From assembly GCA_948470475.1 (NCBI GenBank), contig OX419337.1, forward strand, positions 36,115,832 through 36,179,831: a DNA stretch of 64,000 nt. The letters are read 5' to 3'. The translations under genes and the position numbers were made by a program. The DNA is from Galaxea fascicularis (taxonomy: Eukaryota; Cnidaria; Anthozoa; Scleractinia; Euphylliidae). The notes beneath the pieces are model-generated. The model saw nothing but the letters and a program-made list of their open reading frames with translations. It had not been told where the DNA came from and did no database searches. Positions within the stretch are counted from its first letter, which is position 1. Every line of letters starts with the position of its first letter. This document shows, one piece after another, positions 1 through 10,700 of this stretch.

Positions 1-278
1 TCAGAATGGAAGAGCAATATACCCAGTTTGCATATTTAGATTTGTTGCCAAAATGTCATTAGTTAGGCCTTCTGTCAGTCTTAAGTGGCGAATAGGAAAC
101 AGACAGTCGTAATCACCGAAAAAACAGAACAGAACAGATGACCAGAGAACGACAAGTTTACAGTTTCTTAATTATTACCCAGTCATTATTTTGCATTTTG
201 GAGAGTTAACCGGGTTTTCTTTGAAATGTCAACGAAAAGTGTAGAAACGTTGCACAATGACGCGAAGGCAGGGCCACT

Positions 279-526
279 CCATTTAATATGCACACCCCCC
301 CCCCCATGGATGAGGTCACCAAGAAATTACCCCCTAAGGAAAAAAGATCAAAGTGCTGACTCAATATCCCCCCTCACAAATAGGCCAAATTTTGTGCTTT
401 CCCTCAGAAAGAATCCAAAGATCAAAGGATGCCGACTGGCTCACCCCCTCAGAAATAACTTTGACCACCCCCCTTCAGAAAATGTCATCCATTGGGGGGG
501 GGGGGGGGGTGGATATTAAATGATAT
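279..526. mobile_element. MITE-like element with poly-C/poly-G terminal inverted repeats
   Basis: The left end (CCATTTAATATGCAC then a C run, then CATGGATGA) is matched in inverted orientation by the right end (TCATCCATT, a G run, then GTGGATATTAAATGATATGG). There is no coding capacity; the 97-codon open frame here is built from the homopolymers. It lies in the first intron of the SLC22-like gene. Confidence 0.55.
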
Positions 527-575
527 GGCTCGCGGTCCTCGCGTTATACTGCTGTATTATAAGCTTAACCCTCAC

Positions 576-1143
576 CTCGGTAATTAGGTCCAATGGATTC
601 TGTTGACAGCACGTAAGTTATGAGCCCTCCGCCACCATTCAACAGACCCATAGCAAATCTTAAGGCGATGTACTCTTCATAAGTTCCCACAAGTCCCGAC
701 ATCAGCGCTAAAACACCACCAACAATATAAGCGAAAAGCCAGGGTTTCCGACGGCCATATTTGTCGGACAAAATGCCAAAAATGAGGACTCCAAACATGT
801 AACCTGCGACGAAAATGGACTGACTCAGTTCAGATTTGTATCTATACCGACAAGCTAAGTTCCATTCGGTCGCGATGGATGTAAATTCACTGGAAAATTC
901 TGCTCCGTGACAAATCGAACCATCTTTATCACAGCAACCTGGATGACTCGAGTTGCAGTGTAAGATTTCGCCGTCCGCTGAAGCACATTTCCATTCGGGG
1001 ACTGCGCCAATAAAAACAACAATAAGCATTTGAGCAGCTAGTGGCAGAGAGATCAGACTCACAATAAAGTAGATCCTCTTTTGATGGCGGCCAAATTCTC
1101 CAATGTGCTCCAAAGCGGAGTCGAAGTCAATAACTTTAGGCAT
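576..1143 (-). CDS. SLC22-type organic ion transporter, first coding exon (partial gene)
   Basis: Polytopic plasma-membrane carrier of the major facilitator superfamily, organic cation/anion/carnitine branch; substrate cannot be told. Start is the ATG at 1143, not the GTG at 1194: family members begin just before a short Phe-Asp...Gly-x-Phe-Gly-Arg stretch, which here is residues 6-19. TM1 is about residues 24-48, followed by the large Cys-rich extracellular loop typical of SLC22 (Cys at about 53, 63, 70, 71, 78, 98). TM2 is about 108-124, then the MFS signature FGILSDKYGRRKP (122-134), TM3 and TM4. The exon ends at a good donor (GAG then GTGAGG, GT at 575-574) after 189 codons plus one base. 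Roughly 330 further residues are expected and must lie left of position 1. A MITE occupies 1354-1840, directly upstream. Confidence 0.88.
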
Positions 1144-1353
1144 ACTCGCGATCAAACGTTCGAGGGATTCAATATCAACGATTTTTCCGACCACTCACGA
1201 TTGTAGAAGATTTACTGCAATAACCATTGGTCGATTCTCGCAGTTGCTTGGAATTGTCCTCTCATCGAACGTGAAATTCTCTGCCGTTATCGCACATCTA
1301 GTCACGCAGTCACGCGCGGCTTTTCGCACATGTGAATAATTAACTAAAAAAGT

Positions 1354-1840
1354 GAAGCGGCCTTCACACAACACACTAAAGTTTGCAAACTCGAACAAAA
1401 CCCTACTTAAGCAGTTGCCGCAAACAATACGCTCGTCCAAGAGTTTCGCGCAGAAGATGCCGCAGGTTTCAAAAATTATAATCTTTATACGAAGGGGACG
1501 AAATGTCCCACAAAGCCGGACAATTGTGTCCTTGTCGCTTCGTCCTGTCGCTCGTCCGCTCTTTTGTGACTGAGTGTCATGCAAATCACGTGAATAGAGC
1601 ACGAATTTTCATTGGTTTAAAGTCAATAACTCACGTTTCCAATCGTTCACACGTCAAATACGAGTTTGCCAACACGGAAAAGTTGGTCAAAAAGTTGGCG
1701 AGAATAGAGAGAAGTTCTATTTGTCGCCAACAGTTTGCCGGCCAACATGCCTGACAATTGTTGTTGTGTCTTTACATACGCTAACTTGAGTGTGTCAACA
1801 CGAGTTTGCCAACTTAAGTTTGTCGTGTGAAAGCCGCTTA
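1354..1840. mobile_element. MITE with ~40-bp terminal inverted repeats upstream of the SLC22 exon
   Basis: The left end AAGCGGCCTTCACACAACA and the right end, whose reverse complement is AAGCGGCTTTCACACGACA, match with few differences over about 40 bp; both arms run on into a GTTTGC(C)AAACTCG-like stretch. Copies of AGTTTGCCAAC recur inside. No ORF. It begins about 210 bp upstream of the transporter ATG, so it may contain or displace part of the promoter. Confidence 0.65.
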
Positions 1841-3053
1841 CGCCTTGTGGGGATATAAGGCCTGGAATGGCTTAGGAACAGTGTCATGAACTCAGGCTGA
1901 TTTTACTGGAAAACTCTGAGCTTCTAGCTAAACAGAGAGCCTCAGCATGCAGATGATCAGGGTCTCGAAGACTCGTTTAACCGATCCCACAATCAGCTGT
2001 ACTTCAGGTAAATGAGGGCGGTGGCTCTCTGGGAGGGAATATCATCTTCAAAATCTGGCAACGCCAGTAAAAATTTGGGAAACTTGGCGTCTCCGTTTGC
2101 CCTGCAAGGAGATCATAACGGTAAACCCCTAAGAAACCCGAATTGTCCCTGCAGGTCAGAGGATTAGACTGTAAAGGGAATAGCATAGAATCAGGGGAGA
2201 GCTTTGGTAATTTACAGCAAAACCTGGTCTTTAGTATAAGAAATTTGGCCAATAAAAGGAACTGACTGCACTGAGCTTAAAAGGACCGCGGGAGGGAAGG
2301 GGGGGAGCGGTGGAGTGGACGGGCCGGGGGGGAGGTCACCCCCACTTTTCGTGGAAAAAATAACAAATTTAGTCAAATAAATTTCCAAAAATTAAAAATC
2401 CTTTCAAGGGATAATAGTGGTCGGTAAAACTAGCGCACCTCGCGGGAAAGCATTCAATTCCCTCCCCTCCGGCCGAGAGCGCCCCCCCCCCCCCGCACTT
2501 TAAAAGCCCTGGGTTATGGTTAGCTTCTAACAGAACATAGATTTGTTTCATTAGCATGGAAACTGATTAAAGCCAATTTATGAGCTTCTGACCATGGCTT
2601 TTTTATTAATGCGGTGCCCGTGATTCTCATTTGAGAGCCTCCTCACAGATATACGCATGTCTGCGGGAAGAAAACCTGAAGATGGACAAAATAATGCCCA
2701 ACTACACAAACAACACTGACACTCAATTGTAAGTAGTTCATTCTTTATTCACCCTTAACCAATTTAGTACGCTGAGTATTTTTATTTAGCGCTCCTAACT
2801 GAAAATAATAAATTTTTATATGGTTTATCGCATGGCCATCACCATGCATGGCTCAGTTCATCAAGCAAACAACATTAGCCAAAGGAGTAACATCACTTCA
2901 GAACTGATTTTAATTAAGAACAAATGACGTCGATCTTCATTAAGCAAAAAGAGGATAAAGCAGGTCTCTCTTTCATAACGTGAGTATTAAAATAACAATC
3001 TGAGGAACGATAAAATAAGTTTGCACTAATTGATTAGTTTATAATTCGTGCCC
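1841..3053. other. Intergenic region, PLA2G15 3' side to SLC22 5' side
   Basis: No gene recognised. Homopolymer G and C runs lie at about 2295-2345 and 2483-2495. Two AATAAA hexamers on the minus strand (2749-2744 and 2786-2781) lie 270-310 bp past the phospholipase stop codon and are candidate polyadenylation signals for it. Confidence 0.5.
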
Positions 3054-5498
3054 TCAAATCAGCAGACTCTTTATATAGTTATGCACGCCATCACTACTCA
3101 ACACCCCATTATGATCCACTCCGGGGTACTCCTTCAGCGTAACGGGATACGGCTGCCTCTGATTCCATTTACTGCAAGCCCGCAGACTGCGGATGTTGAC
3201 GGTGCCATCTCCGTTACCCTTAGTTACTTCTGGTTGAGTATCCGGGAACTCTCCTTTGCCAAATGTAAAACTCTCAGCGGTATCTACCCCGGTGCCATAC
3301 AAGCAGTGTACGGTTACGTTCGGAGCATGCGCAGTCAGCGGATACGTTTGATTTCCCACCAGCTGTCGTAGTTTTATTCCAAGTTGGAAGCTAATATCTT
3401 GGAAGAACTGGTCATAGTTGCTTACGGTGTAATTGCGTTCTGGTGTTTTGACCAAAACTTCATCCGCTGACCACAGCTCAGGGCTCGGCAGCAAGTATAT
3501 GTTACTTGTGTCCGTGCGCTGTTCACCTCTGACGGTCAGCGGGTTTACAAGGAAATGTGGGACACCCAGTGTGTTTCCAGATGAGAAGAGACTAACTTGC
3601 TCTGCTGTTCCGCCCCAGACTCCTAACGGGTAAAACACAGCCAAAAAGCATCAATTACCAGTTCAAGTGTCAATAATGGAAAAGTTAAGGTGGCTCTGAT
3701 CCTTCGAACGAATGTCTTAAACTTGTAAAAAGTTGGTTCTTGACACGTTTATCACTGTTTATCTAATCAATAGTTTCTTAGCTATTATCACTTAAACTAA
3801 AATTATGGGTGTTTCATAAAGGTTATACCATTGCTATGGTGACATATTTCGCGAAGAAAATTACCATAGTTTGTTTATCAATGATAAGGCATTTGTGAAA
3901 TGAACTGATAAATAGTGGGAACGTGTTCTAAAACTGTGTGCGGCCACCTCGAAATAGTTGTTGACATTCTGAATACACGTATCGTTCACATCTACCTGAC
4001 ATAGTTATCCATTGTAGAATGTATTTGTCCTTCCAATCTTTTGTTTGCTTGTTCAAGAAGATCAGAGAATAGGGGCATCCTAAACTGTGACTCATCAAAG
4101 TGATCTTCTTGTTGTCGTTAGCTGAGTAAGTTTCCTCGACAAGGCTCTTCAGTTTTGTAAAATACTCAGATTGTGATTCTGCAGGAGTACCGCAAGATAG
4201 TTAGTTACAACACCACATTGGGATGCTAGAAAAGTGGTCCATTTATGAAAACCATTAATTTCTCGGCTTTCAAGTTTGATCCAGCATTTCACTCATTCGT
4301 CGGGGCGACAATCTCGGAGCAAAACGATTTTGACCAGGGACGATCTAACTGATCAGACTGATACCAATTCAACTCTAAGTCAGTTAGAAGTTGTGATTGC
4401 AACCAAGCCATAATTGACGTTTGATCGATTGATAGTGAGGCCAGCTCAAAGGAGAAATGGGAATGGAACCCTGGGAAGGGGCGAAAGCAAAATGGGATCT
4501 GGACGGTGATTGCGATTTACCCACAAAATCCTGAAGAAGCCTTAATTCTTATGCAGTTGGCTTGGTATATCAAGATTGGAAAAAAAATTGGCTTCTTTGA
4601 CGTAGCCTGTATTGTCTCCATTTCCCATACACGGTATGTTTACACTCTCTGCTGATGAAAAAAGGAAAGATAAAAATAAACACCTTAGGATTCAAGAGAT
4701 CAATTCCGTTCTGTGACCGTCACTGTACTTTGTCGGCCTTTCTTCCGGTCAAACACTTCGTTTAAAATCTCCCATAAATGACCATCTCTCCTTTACAACG
4801 GGACAGACCCGCGTTAGAGAGGTGATTGGTAGTGGTGTGTGTGTGTGTGTGAGGGGGGACGGGATGAGGAAAAAGCGAAAAAAATCATTCAAGGTAAAAG
4901 GACAAGAAAAAAATCGTGCAAAGAAAAAGGAAAAGAAAAGAGAATCATGCAATTGCAAATAAAGATATCCTGCCTAGGCAAGCTGGAAAAAAAGATGCAA
5001 ACTGAAAATCCTCCACCCCCCTCCGCCCAATATTTTCCAATGGCCCGCTTCTCGTTTCTGATCCCAGAGGTCGGAAGTCAACGATTAGAGGGTAACTGTT
5101 CAAGAAATACGACTTACCTGGTCCGTATCTAAAATCATATGGAGCAGCTCTGACCGTTACGCCTCTTTCGTATCCCAAAGAGACCAGGTTATCCACCACC
5201 GGTGCAAAGTATTTTACCAGATGGTCTGTATCCAGGTACTCAATTGTATCGGTGTTTCCAAATCCGGGAACCCTCGTTTCCACACCTGGCGCGTTCTTCA
5301 TTGTGTTCGTAGTTTCGTCGTACACAAGTCTAAGGTTGACGGACAGAGAAGAAATTTGTAGATGATATATATGAAATAAATTATATATGAACTGCGGATT
5401 TCACATCCGCAGTTCATATATGATTTGTCTCATATATATCATCCACATTTATCTCTTTCACGGGAACATATGAACCTACAATTGACCTGCTCCCAACT

Positions 5499-5529
<31 letters not shown>

Positions 5530-6981
5530 AACGCACCGGTAATCGCAAGGTCACAGTTTCAAACCCCGTTGGAGTCCTGAATTTTTTTCAGGCTTCTTTT
5601 CGCAATTGCATAAATTGCACTCACAACTGCGAGGATCAGTCTTCATTTGAGAGAAGAAATTTATTAATATTGCAGAAAATTTACAATATATTTCAACTTG
5701 GCGAACTGATAAGCTTTGTGCTTGAGGGAAGGTAAAGGCCGATTTACACGGTACGATTTTTGCTTACGACTGTCGCATACAACTTCTGCAGCGCGCTGCT
5801 CGCGCCATGCAAAAAATCGTATACGACACTTGTCATTCAATTTACCTATACCTACGACTGTCGTATGGTTTTAAAACATGATTCAAAATCCTACGACAAA
5901 TTTTCAGGAGGCCGCGTGCGTCTGTGGTAGAGAAGTTGTAGGAGCATTCACGCGGCACAACTTTGTTCTACGTTATGTCGCTTACGCCAAGACGCGCGCG
6001 ACAAATCGTATCGTGTAAATCGACCCTTTAACTTCTCAGGAAAACGGAGTTCGGGGAAACTCCTCAAAGTTTTAAGCTAGTGTTGATGAATGGTCCGTAG
6101 TAGCGCACATAACAGGCTGCAGCTGGTTTGGCAAAGACCTATATCAGCACTGGATTACACATCAAGAGCATCTTTCTTAAAAGCATTTTCAGTCAAAAAA
6201 TATTTGGATTCTGATTAAAAATCAAATTAGACTGCACATACTTCCAAAAAGGGATTGTCGACACACTTGTTAGTAATTATAAGGCTGTATTCTGCAGTAG
6301 TAAGGCAGGCGATATAAGTGATGTTAGGGGCACTAGGCAAACGATACGTCAAATACGAGTATTGACCATTTTCAAAGTAAGAAAAATCCATTTTTCGATC
6401 TAAAATATAACATTTTCAGGGTAAAAGAACATAGATGTGAAATACGGATTAGCGACCGAGATTGAAGGACAATGAAACTACGGCCGTTTTTTGGCCATTC
6501 TGCAAGGGCAGCGGCCACCATGTTTTAATCGCGTTTTCAGTAGAACACGTGTTGGATAGTCGTGATTTCGCTTTCATAAAAATGTTTAAAGTTAAAGTTT
6601 AGAATTCCGGCTTTTTAACCTTAATAGTGATCAGTGACTAATTTCTCCCTACAGTGTCACCGTCGCAGCTAACACAGGTTTAGTTTGAGAATAAAGGAAA
6701 TCAGATCATCAAACTGATGAAACTGACTTGATGTTTATCCAAATTCTCTGAACTGCTACTAGTATTACGAGAAAATATAAACGTTAAGAGAATATGCACG
6801 TTGATGTCAGGACTTAAATCATACCTCATGTTATCAACCCAGCAGTTTATGGCATAAGGCAACAGCGAAGTTTTCTTGAGCCATAAAGTAAAGTAATCTG
6901 ATGTTTGCCGGTCGCAATACCAGTGAAGGACTGATGGTTTGTTGAGCTTGGCTTCTAGCTGACTGCCCCCAGTTCCGGGAA
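3054..6981 (-). CDS. PLA2G15: Lysosomal phospholipase A2 / LCAT-family acyltransferase, four exons, 5' end missing
   Basis: Soluble alpha/beta hydrolase of lysosomes that deacylates phospholipids and can transfer the acyl group to ceramide. Exons: 6981-6825, 5329-5118, 4178-3996, 3622-3054; all junctions are GT-AG and in phase, giving about 372 residues to the stop at 3054-3056. The first exon opens with the family's PGTGGSQLEAKL stretch and holds the early Cys pair (YCDRQ, INCW). The third exon carries the nucleophile elbow MSHSLGC (Ser); the last carries GDGTVN (Asp) and DHNGVL (His), completing the triad, plus the CLYGTG strand. The human protein is 412 residues with a signal peptide, so only the signal peptide and about ten residues are missing. 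They should lie in or beyond the N gap that starts 24 bp upstream. Possible poly(A) signals lie at 2786 and 2749. Confidence 0.93.
3996..4178 (-). CDS. PLA2G15: PLA2G15 nucleophile-elbow exon (183 bp)
   Basis: Too short to stand out as an open frame, but it supplies the catalytic serine. The acceptor is CTGCAG ending at 4179 and the donor is CAG/GTAGAT at 3996/3995. It encodes 60 whole codons between split Glu and Gly codons. ITLMSHSLGCP corresponds to the family's VAHSMGN elbow; the residue after Gly is Cys rather than the usual Asn. The joined reading continues as MSG-VWGGTAEQ into the last exon, matching the family's LGAPWGG segment. Confidence 0.92.
5352..5650 (+). repeat. tRNA-derived SINE-like element with a long hairpin leader
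   Basis: Positions 5356-5442 form a near-perfect hairpin around ACTGCGGA/TCCGCAGT. About 65 bp later comes a tRNA-like head (about 5510-5580) with an A-box (TAGCTCAGTTGGTTAGAGC) and B-box-like GTTTCAAACCC. Its acceptor arms GGCTTCA and TGGAGTC pair with two wobbles, but the anticodon arm is poor. Two further copies sit head to head at 43148-43640. It lies in the PLA2G15 intron between exons 5329-5118 and 6981-6825. Confidence 0.65.
5731..6032. mobile_element. MITE with ~28-bp terminal inverted repeats
   Basis: The left end (GGCCGATTTACACGGTACGATTT) and the inverted right end (GGGTCGATTTACACGATACGATTT) flank about 300 bp with repeated TACGACTGTCGTA-type motifs and no ORF. Intronic to PLA2G15. 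Confidence 0.65.
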
Positions 6982-7004
6982 CTAAGAAAAGAAAACATCT
7001 ATAC

Positions 7005-7204
7005 NNNNNNNNNNNNNNNNNNNNNNNNNNNNNNNNNNNNNNNNNNNNNNNNNNNNNNNNNNNNNNNNNNNNNNNNNNNNNNNNNNNNNNNNNNNNNNNN
7101 NNNNNNNNNNNNNNNNNNNNNNNNNNNNNNNNNNNNNNNNNNNNNNNNNNNNNNNNNNNNNNNNNNNNNNNNNNNNNNNNNNNNNNNNNNNNNNNNNNNN
7201 NNNN
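7005..7204. other. Scaffold gap, exactly 200 N
   Basis: A round 200-base run of N is an assembly placeholder, so its true size is unknown. PLA2G15 lacks its 5' exon and NUP160 lacks its 3' exons exactly here. Confidence 0.95.
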
Positions 7205-7705
7205 AAAAAATCTGCCAATAAGCATTCCATGTATTTTTCACCTACGCACAGGTAAACACATCCTTAGATTATATCTGCTGTTATGACTTAGAAGTTAGGA
7301 GTCCACGAAAAAAGACAACTCACACCAAGATATTAAACGTACATTTTTTTATTTTGATACTTTTATGTGTCCCCAATAAATTTTTAATTTTTCCGCGACA
7401 ATCGATTATGAAAAAAGCATAATCGATTGTATAAGTATATAAAGACTACTTTCGTAGCATGACAGTAGGTATCAACCACGTACATCCTCAATTAGAAATA
7501 TCAATATTGCGAACGGATCACACTGCAGGGGTTTCAACACTTTTTTTAAATCGTCTGAGCTAACCAAAGTACGTGGCGACCCAATGAACTTTAATCATTT
7601 GAGTGAAAATCTAGACAAAGTAGGCGGCAGTGGAGTTAAATTCTGACAAAGCAGGAGGCGGTTTTCGCCTGTTGTCGGTTTCTAATAAAACCGCTGACAC
7701 TGTAC
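7205..7705. other. Short stretch between the gap and the last visible NUP160 exon
   Basis: AT-rich, with a small palindrome around AATCGATTATG/CATAATCGATT (about 7400-7430). I looked on the minus strand for the next expected NUP160 exon and saw none. Confidence 0.6.
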
Positions 7706-10700
7706 CTGTTTCTGTAGGCTATCGAGTCCAGACACTTCCTGTCCGAGCCTCATGGCGTGTTCGTACATGGCTGATCCAGCTACAATTCAAACAAAAACAA
7801 TATTACACATTGCAAAGAGTAATTGAGGTAAAGTCGTATTTTGGGTTGAAGTTGTCCATACAAACGCTGCCGAACACAGTTAATGTCATTGCGACTTTCG
7901 TCTGAGATCTTACCCAATAACCATTACCATCACCACCACCATCACCGTAACCGTCACCGTCTCTGTCTTCTCGTCATCATCACCACCACAACCATCATCT
8001 TTATCATTATCATCATCACCATCGCCATCGCCATCGCCATCACTATGGGCATCATCAACGTCATCGTTATCATCATCGTCATCGTCACCACCATCATCAT
8101 TATCATCGACATCGTCATCGTCATCGTAATCATCATCGTCATTGACATCGTCATCGTCATCGTCATGGTCACCATCATCATCATCGTCGTCGTCATCGTC
8201 ATCGTCATCATCACCAACACCATCATCACCATCATCGGCTCAAACGCCGCGAATGGCAAACCCTAATCAAACCACAAAATGATACTATAGCCAGGCAAAA
8301 CCAAAGCAAACAGAAATTACGTCTGACGCTCACTTGATGGGCGCTTCATCCGGTTACGCTACCAACATATGTGTTAAGCTTCTACGTCGCTAACCTTTCC
8401 TGTAGTTTCCTCTGAACACATGGAAAGCGTACAACATGTCATAATAGTTATGAGTTGTTATATCCACAGTGCGAGCATGGGATTCCACGATATCTTCAAA
8501 CTGAAGAAAAAAAAACGTTTTTCTGAAGGAAAAGCTAAATAACAGTCGGTTTGGTTTGATGCACCGAGTTTACTACAGATTACAGCTGTAATTGTCTTCA
8601 GCTTGTGATGGCGCGAATGGAAATAAATGGCGATTTGAAAAAAGTGTGTTCTTTCTATTCGCGTTGGAAAAATTACTTGAAGCAACTACTACAGTTCGAC
8701 TTTGAAATGACGAACCATAACTAACCACAAAAGTATTGAAAAATGGCAATGTGATTGGTTTTGCGAAAGACGCATACTCGCCTGACTTTTGTTGATTCAG
8801 CGAATACACTATGTATTTCCAGCTGAAAAACAGTTTTAACAGGTAGTTTTCTCTGTTCAATATTAGGATATTCCATGGCGGTAAACTGTTCTGACGTACT
8901 GTAGGTAATTGTGCCAAGTGCATTGTGGGTAGATCCAGTTCTCTGCGATGGCAAACGGTCATTTTAGGACGTAATTTGACCGCAAAGGACTGGATCTATC
9001 CACAATTCACTTATACATACATGCATCATACATCACCTTTATTTCACCTCGGATTTACAAGAGTAGCTGTATAGCTAATTTCTCCGAGAAAGAACTGGGA
9101 ACTGATCACTAATAAAACAAGTGGGGAAGACGTCTTTCAAGGTACAGCGTCTTTCAAAACTCGCAATGGCTTGTTCTCACTCCGAGAAATTATTCTACAT
9201 GACTTGCTTGCAGAGGATCTGAATTCAATATGATGGCTGGGAGATCTAGAGAGTAATTACCTCATCTTGTAGGTTAATAAATGGATACTCAATCAGCTCG
9301 CGTGTTTGGCCTCTCTCACACAGAACCACCATGAACCTATGGAGACAGTCTCGTCGCCTGAAATGAAGACAACAAAAAATATTTCTCCTTTGGACTGTAA
9401 TTAGAGCGGTTTTCAATGAGTGTCGAAAGTAATTCACGTTTGCTTGGTTTTGTCTTCTTCACTCTGTGATTGGTTGACAAAACTCGCGCCACTTTCTCAG
9501 CCAATGAGAAGCAAAACCAAAACCAATCGCGAGTTGTACGCACGCATTTTCCCGCGCTTGGCGCCGGTTGCACGTCATTACTTCAAATTCTGATTGGTTC
9601 ACTGAGCTATATCCCTCTTTTGTAATTGGTCAGAATAATTGCTTTAGTTTTGGTTTTAAGGAACTCAATTAAATACCACTCTAAACTTGACACTAATTGC
9701 ATGAAGCTAGTATAATTTGAACTGGAAAAAAATTCCGACAGGCGAAATAAATAATTTAGGAAGAATATGAGAACAAACCTGACAGGGTCGGGATTTGTGA
9801 TCAACGCGTTATACGCCAAATCGTTGTGTCCTAACTCCAGATGGTGCTTGAAAATGTTTGACCACAAATTTGGCTGAAAATCAAAACAGAACGAGCGCAT
9901 TTCATTTTAAGTACTTAACTAAGATTTGATTATTTAATTCTCCTTTCTAGCTACTATACAGTTCCTTGCAGATTAGTTAAGAGAATTTGGGGTTATATCA
10001 AGATAACACCCTGGCTGATAAAGATGTTTATTCTCATCACCCGTCTGCTGGACAATGCATTGGTATTATAAGGAGACGAGTCAGAGGGTTAAAATACACT
10101 GCAGCTGTAGTTCAAACTCAACTTGGTCCAGGGGTTAGTTTCGATCTCCTCCCTTGCCATCTCTCTGGAGGGGGGCAGTTATTGTTGTAGAAATTAAAAT
10201 TCTTCTGTCATTACAGCAAGTTCACTTTCTCTCATCGCCACTCCCAATCCTTTCACCGCTCGTGCCCAAAATAAATCTCCAGTGAAACCCTCACAGAGAG
10301 ATTGCTTGCAGGCCATCCAAGCCACATTTATGAAGCTTTCACCATGGGCTATTGCCCGCGCCTCCAGCTGCCAAACCTCTCTACAGGAGCCAATAATATT
10401 TATCTTATTACAGTAAGTCACACACGACATCTCTTCCAATGTATCTGCATGTATTTTTACCCAAACTCGGAGTGATGTGTGCCCTTTCGTGACGACATCC
10501 TACTCATCTGCATCCACGCTAACCCCCCTCTACCAATATGCACCCTTGTTTGACCACACCCTTCCTAGCCACACCCTGAGAAGGTGTTAACTCCTTAGCA
10601 TCACTCCCTTCCCCCAGAGCTTCACCTGCTTTGGCCCCTTCCTGAATCAGGAATCAGTAATCACACCCTTCCCTTTCTGTACCACTCACAGTGACAGAGT

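Noticed and set aside
226..519. 97-codon frame ending in poly-Gly
   Set aside because: Built from the poly-C and poly-G ends of a MITE.
1195..1602. 135-codon minus-strand frame upstream of the SLC22 exon
   Set aside because: It overlaps the MITE at 1354-1840 and stops before the transporter frame; no family similarity.
7883..8266. His/Ile-rich and Met/Thr-rich small proteins
   Set aside because: Products of the CAT/CGT trinucleotide microsatellite.
10194..10439. 81-codon minus-strand frame
   Set aside because: Intronic to NUP160 between exons 25 and 26, with no recognisable domain, and the flanking exons join without it.
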